Shown one piece after another: positions 1-8,074 of a stretch of DNA of 11,887 bases. The position numbers and the translations under genes are program-made. This DNA is from Pleurotus ostreatus/Saccharomyces cerevisiae fusant (taxonomy: Eukaryota; Opisthokonta): positions 1 to 11,887 of the forward strand of contig JAMQCK010001111.1 in assembly GCA_024196135.1 (NCBI GenBank), in the 5' to 3' direction. Below the pieces are notes generated by a model, which saw only the letters and a program-made list of their open reading frames with translations, was not told the origin of the DNA and did no database searches. Within the stretch, counting starts at the first letter, position 1; every line of letters begins with the position of its first letter.

Positions 1-1150
<1,150 letters not shown>

Positions 1151-1384
1151 GGCTATGAATTTGTTGGTAGAAGGCTAAAAGAGCGACGGGACGGCGGGAG
1201 ACCGCGGCGAGCGAGAGTGGAGAAGAGAGCGACGCTCAGAGTAAACGCCAAACAAAATCAGCGGTCAACAACCCGTGACAGCACGCCCCGCGCTCGGTCA
1301 CACCCTATCGCCCGGATCCAAAATGATAATCCAGCAAGTCGCATATCAGAGTAGACTAGTACGGGTATCCTAAATTGCTGATCC

Positions 1385-3427
1385 CTAAGACACTGCCTGG
1401 CTCTGGCTGAACGCCTTCAGCCACCCATCGCCCATATCCTGCTTCAGCGCCTCTATCTTCCGCCGGTACGCTTCCCCATTCAGATCCTCCCCTTCCGCCG
1501 CCGCATCCTCGCCCCCGTCCTGCGTCGGCGGCTCAAAGACAGACGCATTCGCCCGCGCCCGCCGAGCTGCTGACCGCCCCGTCAACGTCTGCGTCCCGCG
1601 CTTCCTCGACTTCGACTCCACCACCCTAGGCTCCGCCGCCCTCTCCTCGTCCCACACTCCCACCACCTCCGTCTGGTGTCTCGAATGTCGGGTGCGCGGC
1701 TGAAGTCGTACCGGCGAAGGTGCCTTGCCACGGGGCTCGGCGTCGCTTTGCGTCTCCGCCACCTCCGACTTTGTCCGCGAATGCGACTGACCTCGCGCGC
1801 TTTCCGCATCGCTGCTCCTCTCGCCTTCCAGATCGACGATCCGCTTCGGCCTCTTCTTGCGCGCACGACCGGCCACCGCTTGCAGCTGCGGCGACTGGTG
1901 GCTTGACCCGGACGGCGATGATACGCCATTCAGCACCGGCGAGGCCACCGTCACCACAGGCGGCGAAGAGGCCACGGGCGCCGACCTCGACGAAGTCATC
2001 TGCTTCGCCGGCGAGGTCGTCAGATTCCGCCGCTCGACGAACGAGGGAGGCGTCCCATCCAGCGTGATCGTCTTCCCCTCCTTCCAGAACAGGTCGAAGC
2101 ACGCTGTCCGATAGTTCTCCTCGTACTCAGTGAACGGGTTGCCCTCGATGGCGATGTCCTGGATGTGGGGAAGTGGCACCAATCGCCCGACCTCTGCACT
2201 CTCTTCGAGTAGGTTCTCCCGCAAGTCGACGCGTTCTAGCGCGGGCAGACGCTCGAGGCCGCATAGTGACTCGAGCCTATTCCGGGATAGATTGAGGTAG
2301 AGGACTTGGCCCAGATTCTGGTAGATATGCAGGACCGAGTCGATCATGTTGTCCGCCAGATTAAGTGAGACCAGGTTGTAAAGCGCGCCAAGGCCGGTGG
2401 GTATTTGTACGAGCAGGTTGGACGAGAGATCGAGGTGTGTGAGGGATGTCAGATGGGGAAGTGAATCGGCAGGGAAGAACGTGAGGTTGTTCTCCGCCAA
2501 GCAGAGGTGCTTCAAGAAAGCCCACTTGAGTGAGGACAATTGCGGCTCCGGCGACGAAGAGTGCGGCACATCCCCCTCCTCCTCTTCTGCCGCTTCCGGG
2601 ACGGACTCCGGCAGCTTTGTCGCAAACGACGGCTGCCGCGACGGCCCGCGGGGTATGCGCCGGTGTCGCTTGCGGCTTGTGCTCCCCTCGCGTCGCGCCT
2701 GGTCATCGATGACCGCGCCAATGAAGATGTCGGACGCGTCCTCCAGCCCACTCTTCCTTATCTTTAGGCTACGAAGACTCTCCGCCAGCCGGTCCCAGCC
2801 CAGCAGCGAGCGCGGGTCGACGTCCGTGCATTCGAGGGAGTACAAGTTCTTGAATGCGTCGAGGGGTATGGCGTTCGTATTGGGTGGTTCATTCGCCAGC
2901 TCCGCGATGACCTTGCGGCTGGGTGGGGTGATGGAGAGCGCGGGGAGCTTGGTGAAGCAACTGTAGAGGTATTTGAGCTCCGCGTCGATGCTCGGCGGCT
3001 CTGCGCGCCCCCACCAGCCCGGGCCGAGGGAGAGACCGGACATGGTGGAGAGGGACGAGCGAAAGGACGCGAGGGACAGCGTGTCCGACTTGTCGGCGTC
3101 GGGGAAGAGGTTGATGTAGTTCATCGGGCGGGAGGGGTTATCGACCTCGACGTCCAGGTTCCCGACGTCGATGCCAATCCCCTCGATGCGCATGAGCACA
3201 TAGAAGAGGTGGTGGATGTCGATCGCGAGGACGAGCGGGGCCGGGGCGGCGGGGTCTGGGGCGGCGGCAAACCATGTGAGGGGGTTGATGAGGGAGGACG
3301 AGGGCGGGACGTCGACGGTGCGGCGACGTGGGCGGCGGAAGAAGGGCGACTCTGCGAGGCGGCGCTCGTGTGTGCGTATGAAGGCGGCCGTGCGCCGTAT
3401 GTAGTCGTCCCCGGGCTCCTGCTCCAT
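1385..3427 (-). CDS. Leucine-rich-repeat protein, 680 aa, intronless, function unknown
   Basis: A single open frame runs from ATG at 3427 to a stop ending at 1385 with no intron, unusual among its intron-dense neighbours. Residues 1-250 form a conserved-looking N-terminal region with charged helices (residues 10-37) and a hydrophobic stretch near 64-80. Residues about 302-430 carry five or six leucine-rich repeats, seen as LCLAENNL, LDLSSNLL, LNLADNMI, LNLSRNRL and VDLRENLL, followed by an LRR-cap-like segment (IEGNPFTEYEENYR, 427-440). Residues 460-640 are Ser/Pro/Arg-rich and look disordered, with a basic cluster RARKKRPKR (521-529) that could be a nuclear localisation signal and a second at 251-261. 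The C-terminus (YRRKIEALKQDMGDGWL, 654-670) is helical and looks like a conserved end motif. There is no signal peptide. LRRs of this type are protein-binding scaffolds. The arrangement recalls an uncharacterised fungal family that includes fission yeast SPAC926.06c, and more loosely the LKB1-interacting protein STK11IP; that link is from memory and unconfirmed. It lies head-to-tail with the ARF6 gene, 234 bp upstream of it. Confidence 0.85.
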   Translation of the reverse strand: MEQEPGDDYIRRTAAFIRTHERRLAESPFFRRPRRRTVDVPPSSSLINPLTWFAAAPDPAAPAPLVLAIDIHHLFYVLMRIEGIGIDVGNLDVEVDNPSRPMNYINLFPDADKSDTLSLASFRSSLSTMSGLSLGPGWWGRAEPPSIDAELKYLYSCFTKLPALSITPPSRKVIAELANEPPNTNAIPLDAFKNLYSLECTDVDPRSLLGWDRLAESLRSLKIRKSGLEDASDIFIGAVIDDQARREGSTSRKRHRRIPRGPSRQPSFATKLPESVPEAAEEEEGDVPHSSSPEPQLSSLKWAFLKHLCLAENNLTFFPADSLPHLTSLTHLDLSSNLLVQIPTGLGALYNLVSLNLADNMIDSVLHIYQNLGQVLYLNLSRNRLESLCGLERLPALERVDLRENLLEESAEVGRLVPLPHIQDIAIEGNPFTEYEENYRTACFDLFWKEGKTITLDGTPPSFVERRNLTTSPAKQMTSSRSAPVASSPPVVTVASPVLNGVSSPSGSSHQSPQLQAVAGRARKKRPKRIVDLEGERSSDAESARGQSHSRTKSEVAETQSDAEPRGKAPSPVRLQPRTRHSRHQTEVVGVWDEERAAEPRVVESKSRKRGTQTLTGRSAARRARANASVFEPPTQDGGEDAAAEGEDLNGEAYRRKIEALKQDMGDGWLKAFSQSQAVS

Positions 3428-4325
3428 GCTGGCTTGGTGAGAGGTGGCTGCCGCCAGTCAGCCCTGTGGCGGCAACCAAGCTTCCATGCGTCATCCCCGT
3501 TTGGCACCCGCCACGGATGATCTCATCACAACCCAAATCGGGCAGGACCCACACCTTCGCTCCTTCAACTTGACCAGAGCCTTCCGCTACCTCTCGTCAA
3601 TGCGACAGCCGCATTCATTCTTGCGCTAATATATACCAACTCGACGATCTCAAGACAAGGTCGGAGCGACGGATGGAGTAGAGCGCGGTTTGAGGCCATG
3701 CTTCACGAGTCTGCTGGGCTAACCTTTCGAGCCGACTTCGAGCGCTCGTTTTCTCCATCGAATTCTATCGACTACACTCCAACCTTCGCCATGCATGCGT
3801 CAGGGGTTGAACGGATGGACATGAGACTCCGTAAAGCATCTCGCCTCCAATGCATTACTCCAGACGGCTACGCAGATCCATGACCCCTCGCTACAATTTC
3901 TGCTCGGCCCTCCGCTTCTTGTCGTCTTCACTGTTCACCCAATATTGATATAAGTCTCGGCAGCACGTTCAACATCATCAAGCTTCTCAGGGTACGCTAG
4001 GCCGCTCTCTCTCTACAGGCGATCTCCGCTGGTGGCCTCCTCATCCCGCACCTCACAAAGAGGGATCCCGGCAAGCAAGCAATTAAGCTCCCATCTCCCC
4101 CCAGGCTGGGCTATTTAGGCATGCGAACTCCGCACCTGCTTTCATGAGAGGCGAGAGTACGACGGAAATGGCGACTTTGCTGGAGTACGTTGTTCGCAAC
4201 CCTGATCATGGCAATTCGCCTGTCTGTTATCGTAATTGCAAACTGTTGGCTTTCACGACCCTGTACTAGTAGGTCCTGACAAGAAAGCGCTCGAGCGACC
4301 TCTAATAGTAATAGAGCCGTGGACC

Positions 4326-4339
4326 ACAACTTTCACGTG
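4326..4339 (+). promoter_or_regulatory. First copy of a 14-bp direct repeat containing an E-box
   Basis: ACAACTTTCACGTG occurs here and again, identically, at 4399-4412. It ends in the palindrome CACGTG (4334-4339), the core site of many fungal bHLH regulators. It lies about 250 bp upstream of the esterase-copy-1 start codon. Regulation is an inference from position and motif. Confidence 0.4.
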
Positions 4340-4398
4340 TCTTGGTACTGTATAGTTACCTGCTGCGCGAATAAAATGCAGAGACAAAAAAAAAAAAA

Positions 4399-4412
4399 AC
4401 AACTTTCACGTG
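4399..4412 (+). promoter_or_regulatory. Second copy of the 14-bp direct repeat containing an E-box
   Basis: This is identical over 14 bp to 4326-4339, offset by 73 bp, with CACGTG at 4407-4412. It directly follows, and by one base overlaps, a run of 14 A. It lies about 175 bp upstream of the esterase-copy-1 ATG. Duplication of a binding site is possible, but so is a chance or mutational repeat. Confidence 0.4.
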
Positions 4413-4821
4413 AACATCGCCGAAATGATCACAAGATAATTGCCAGAAAAGGCAATGAAACGGTGCGTGTGACACCGAGTCGAGGGCACTCATCTCTCAG
4501 TCATAGATCGTCAGCCTACCACGCTCCCAGCGCGCTCTTAAGACAAGACCAGGTCGGAAGGAGGTCCACCTCCCTCAACCCCTCCATATGTTCTCCCAGC
4601 TGAAGGGCTCGCTCACATTTCTCCTCCCCGTCTTTCAGCCCATCCTCAACGTCACCAGTGTCCCGGGCTCCATCGTTGACCTCGGCTATGCGGCTTACGA
4701 GGGCGCCTTCGACCCAGTGAACAATGTCACCCAGTTCCTCGGCGTGCGCTACGCCGCACCTCCCACTGGCGAAAATCGCTGGCGGCCCCCGCAACCTCCT
4801 CTGCACGAGGAGGGAATATTG

Positions 4822-4878
4822 CAGCCAACGGCAAAACGCTAGACTCAACTCGCGCGGAGATATGTGGCTGACGTCAGC
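4822..4878 (+). repeat. Left terminal inverted repeat of the foldback element
   Basis: These 57 bp pair with 5222-5278 with one mismatch (T at 4863 against the C expected from the other arm). The inner end is the 12-bp perfect palindrome GCTGACGTCAGC (4867-4878), which contains TGACGTCA, a consensus CRE/ATF-type bZIP site. The arm carries the in-frame TAG (4840-4842) that truncates the esterase. Confidence 0.92.
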
Positions 4879-5221
4879 GGATCCCACGCCACCCGGAGGG
4901 CTCTGCACGACCTTTGCAGGCTCCTCCACCCTCCCCCTACAGGACATATAGCCCATGGCAATGTTTTTTGACACAGAATGCACGCGATGCAGCATTTTTT
5001 TCGCGACTGTGGAACGCCATTTGTGGCTGAGGGTCGCGCGGTCCCACGTGATCACAATCGAATTTGTGGCAACCTCGCACAAACCTCACCCGCACCTCCA
5101 AATCTCAGAGTTATGAGGGCGAAAGAGCTTCGTGGGGCTGCGTGAGGGCAAAATATGGTCCATACCGGTGTGAATGAGGTATCGTATCCGCCGGGCAGGC
5201 CCTCATCGAGGTGTGGGAGTT

Positions 5222-5278
5222 GCTGACGTCAGCCACGTATCTCCGCGCGAGTTGAGTCTAGCGTTTTGCCGTTGGCTG
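5222..5278 (-). repeat. Right terminal inverted repeat of the foldback element
   Basis: This is the inverted partner of 4822-4878, matching at 56 of 57 positions. The same palindrome GCTGACGTCAGC lies at its inner end (5222-5233). A TG dinucleotide follows at 5279-5280 and esterase coding sequence resumes at 5281. Confidence 0.92.
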
Positions 5279-5390
5279 TGAAGGCGACCGAGCCGGCACG
5301 CATATGTCTGCAGGGCTCATGGGGGAACGCAAAAACTGCCCCCTCTTTTTCGCGTGGCGAGAAAACGGCAGAGAAGGCCGAGCTGCTTCA

Positions 5391-5438
5391 GCAAGTCCGG
5401 AACGGTCCGCATTTGCCTTCAAGCTGACCTTTTTGTAG
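5391..5438 (+). other. Probable GC-AG intron in esterase copy 1
   Basis: Alignment with copy 2 (intron 8392-8443, donor GTACGC) places the copy-1 donor at CA/GCAAGT. GCAAGT is the usual strong form of the rare GC donor. This position gives phase 2, which the acceptor TGTAG (5434-5438) needs to enter the conserved DEDCLFL frame. The nearby GT at 5395 gives the wrong phase. A branch-like CTGAC lies at 5424-5428. Confidence 0.65.
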
Positions 5439-7175
5439 CGCAACCGACATGCACACTGCATTCACATCCGCACCGTCGGACGAGGATTGCTTGTTCCTAA
5501 AGTAAGCTTGCTACCACGTCTAGCAACAGTTTCGCCTTTCTGACTCCGTCTAAAGCATATATACTTCCGGCGACTTCGAAGCTCAGGCTCGCGAGCCCAA
5601 GCCCGTACTGGTCTGGCTCCACGGCGGCGGCTACTTCAGCGGTAGCGCGATTGGCTACCATGGAAATGACGGCTATGACGGCCAATATCCCTTGAAGCGC
5701 GCGAATGGAGGACTCGTCGTGGTCGTCCCGCAATACCGTCTGGGCATGTTCGGATTCCTTCCGGGCAAGGAAGTGCATGATGCGGGCGGTGCGAATGCTG
5801 GGCTTCGTGAGTGGACGTTGTGTCGACTTTTGCTCGAAAGTTCACTGTATCGTGTAGTGGACCAACAGTTCGCTCTGCAGTGGGTCCAAGACAATGTGAG
5901 TTTCTCTCTACCGACGATGTCATCGTTCTTTATGACAACCTCCACCAGATCCACAAATTCGGCGGCAATCCCTCCGATGTAACTATCTGGGGCGAGTCGT
6001 CCGGTGGAGGCTCTGTATACCATCATGTCGTCGCCAATGGCGGGCAGACAAGTCCTCCGCTCTTTAATGCCGCCATCATCAGCTCGAGCTTTCATCCTCC
6101 GGAATACTATGTTGATGACGATGTATCCGAGGTCAGTATCTCTCTTTCTGTTTGGAACCGTTGCTTAGGGCCAGATAGGCCATCTTCGACGAGGTCTTAA
6201 GCAAACCGGGTAAGTCGTGCTTTTTTATCTCTTCTATTCCTTTGGCTAAAGGGTTCTGACAGTTGCCGGAATCTGGACTGCCTACGCAAAATCGACGTTG
6301 CCGTGCTGCAAAAGTTGAACTTGGACATGTGTGTTTCGGCGTTCAGCAACACCCATCCCTTCGCTCCTGTCATCGACCGCACTTTCATACGAGAATCTCT
6401 CAGTCATGCCGTTGCTGAAGGCCGGGTCAATGGGGTAATCGTCCTTTCAATGACCACCTGCCTACCGCTCTGATCCTGCCTCTCAGAAGCATCTACTGGC
6501 AGTGACCAACGCCAACGAAGGCGAGATGTTCATGACTGTATTTCGGCAATTCAACGAATCCTTTGACATCTCCTTCTGGCTGCGCAACACCTACCCCAAG
6601 ATTCAAGACGAGGATATCGAACGCGCCATCTCCCTCTACGCCGACCTCGATCCCATCGACCAGGCCCGCCTGATGTACGCCGATATCACCTTCCTCTGCC
6701 CGACCTACAACATACTGCGCGCCTTCGACAAGCCGTATCGGGTCCGTGTCTTCACCGTCATTTCAGACATCGTACTCACGTCTTCATAGGCCCAGTTTGC
6801 CGTCAACCCCGCCCTCCACGCTTTCGACATTGGCTACTACTTCCCCGATTTCTACAACCTGTTCCCCAAGACCTACGACAACGCCGAGTTCGAGACCGCC
6901 TTCTCTTCGATTTTCACCAACTTCGCGCTCTCGAAGGATCCGAATGTGAAGGTAGCAGATGACATAACGCCCGCTTGGGCACCGTGGACCGACGATGCAC
7001 CTGTCGAGCTGATATTTGGCGCGACAGCGGAGAGCGCTCCCGACGTGCATGCTGCGACTACCGACGAGCTCGTTCTGGAACGATGCAGGTATGTCAATAC
7101 TCAACTTGAGGTGAACTTTGAAGTTGATTGTGGGGTAGCTTCTGGACGAGCATTGCACCACACGTCGGGCAGTAG

Positions 7176-8074
7176 CGTCCACGTCCATACTACTTTTCAC
7201 TACAGCGCAACGAAAAGTGAAGTGTCTGAGTACTCCTCTTGCATAAAAGAGCTGTCTCTGCGTCGCTATCCTTACGAAGATATTGCTGCTGAAGTCCCCG
7301 TGCGCACAATAGTTGGTGGAACGCTTCCAAAGTATGCATCCATATGGACCCACGACAAGAGAACGAGTCGGCAATAGCCGATTGATCCGTACTTGGTCAT
7401 TGACATCGACCACAAGCTCGGCACCTCCGCTCTCTCGCGCGATATCGAATTCTGACGCTTCCGGTGCTGTACAACAAACAATATACAACCTCTGACCTCT
7501 GATGAAGTTTATGCTGCAAGGCACTGAGGTGCCCATCCCTTGCAAAACCTGGACACGCGATGGCTGAATAAGACGCCCTCTTCCGCGCAACCGGCCACCT
7601 TATGTTCAATCAGCCCAACTACGAAACGTGGACATCCAGCTCGCTTGAGCTTCATCTATCCCCCGGGAGTACTTGTCAGCCTGGTGCTTGAGCCCTCTGG
7701 TTTGCTCGCCGAGGTTTTCGCTGGAACGACAAGGCCTCTCCGCGACCCCGACACACGCTCTGCCACTGTTATTGATGGTCATCGCTCATGACTTGCCGCC
7801 ACTTCGCTGTATCATCGAGGAGCATACTGAGATGCATATTCTGTTTCTTTTCACCGACACTCGCTCGCTCCTTGCCCAGCTCAAGCATCAGTGATGAAGC
7901 TCCCGACGCGCATTACTCAGCACTCTATTCTAGGCTGATTAACTGGCCACCGCGACAAACAGACACAATATCCCTCAATGGCCGACCGACTCGGGAAGCC
8001 TAGGCATATACCCAGAGCACGCGACCGCCAACATTCTCCCGCAGTGCATCTCAAGCCTTCTGTCGATCCCTCCA
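7176..8074. other. Intergenic region between the two esterase copies
   Basis: This is about 0.9 kb with no supportable gene. It should contain the 3' end of copy 1 and the promoter of copy 2. I saw no tRNA-like fold, long repeat or second copy of the foldback element. A TATA-like CATATA lies at 8005-8010. A 268-codon antisense open frame (6784-7590, minus strand) crosses into this region but looks like chance. Confidence 0.5.
8005..8010 (+). promoter_or_regulatory. TATA-like motif upstream of intact esterase
   Basis: GGCATATACCC places CATATA 65 bp upstream of the ATG at 8075, a plausible distance for a fungal core promoter. The motif is short and the assignment rests on position alone. Confidence 0.25.

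Larger units (their letters stand above)
3428..4587. other. Divergent intergenic region between the LRR gene and the esterase pseudogene
   Basis: About 1.16 kb separates the start of the minus-strand LRR gene from the start of the plus-strand esterase copy, so both promoters should lie here. I find no convincing gene: the open frames are short, lack family features and do not chain across splice sites. Visible elements are an AT-rich ATATATA motif near 3630-3636, GATATAAG near 3947-3954, a CT-rich tract around 4003-4014, a 10-bp palindrome CGCTCGAGCG at 4288-4297, a run of 14 A at 4386-4399 and a pair of CACGTG direct repeats listed separately. No tRNA-like structure was seen. Confidence 0.6.
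4822..5278. mobile_element. 457-bp foldback (MITE-like) non-autonomous DNA transposon
   Basis: The element is bounded by 57-bp terminal inverted repeats matching at 56 of 57 positions (4822-4878 against 5222-5278). The inverted match continues imperfectly for about 30 bp further inward on each side. Its ends read CAGCCAACGG...CCGTTGGCTG. The dinucleotide TG flanks it on both sides (4820-4821 and 5279-5280) and is the apparent target duplication. Removing the element plus one TG restores both reading frame and length against the paralog, which independently supports these borders. No internal frame resembles a transposase, so it must have been mobilised in trans. TIR divergence is very low, suggesting recent insertion. 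The superfamily is unresolved: a TG duplication does not fit the TA preference of Tc1/mariner, and no 8- or 9-bp duplication typical of hAT or Mutator is present. Confidence 0.88.
4588..7175 (+). pseudogene. Type-B carboxylesterase (copy 1), disrupted by a foldback transposon
   Basis: This is a paralog of the esterase at 8075-10156. Predicted exon pieces are 4588-4821 (then the insertion), 5281-5390, 5439-5501, 5556-5806, 5858-5895, 5949-6131, 6179-6209, 6263-6434, 6487-6741, 6790-7088 and 7139-7175. Still readable are the N-terminal motif VRYAAPPTGE, the oxyanion-loop HGGGY, the nucleophile elbow GESSGG, the acid-loop NANEG, a His at ALHAFD, and the cysteines of both family disulfides. So the triad residues survive. 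The insertion brings an in-frame TAG at 4840-4842, leaving an N-terminal fragment of about 84 aa. Against copy 2, exon 6 also lacks one base near 6193-6197. Using the CAG at 6172-6174 rather than the TAG at 6176-6178 as acceptor would keep the frame at the cost of about seven altered residues. The first intron appears to start with GC (GCAAGT at 5391), and the intron at 6210-6262 has no counterpart in copy 2. Without the element, exon 1 would be 344 nt and total coding length 1674 nt (counting the missing base), equal to copy 2. In life it would probably have been a secreted ester hydrolase. Substrate unknown. Confidence 0.88.

Noticed and set aside
1582..2102. Several open frames overlapping the LRR gene on both strands
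   Set aside because: Arg/Ala/Gly-rich shadow frames; the 680-codon frame with LRRs explains the region.
4003..4014. CT-rich microsatellite-like tract
   Set aside because: Too short to be a meaningful repeat; CT-rich tracts are ordinary in fungal promoters.
4822..5280. Possibility that the inserted 459 nt is simply an intron of the esterase
   Set aside because: It starts CAG and ends TG, the stop lies 18 nt into it with no GT between the insertion border and the stop, and the 57-bp inverted arms are transposon-like. It is also far longer than the ~50-nt introns here.
4813..5288. An 8- or 9-bp target duplication that would mark a hAT or Mutator element
   Set aside because: The flanks GAATATTG and TGAAGGCG do not match beyond the TG, so no such duplication is present.
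6784..7590. 268-codon antisense open frame overlapping the last exons of esterase copy 1
   Set aside because: No recognisable domain or exon logic, and it is antisense to well-supported esterase exons. Long antisense frames are common in GC-rich coding DNA.
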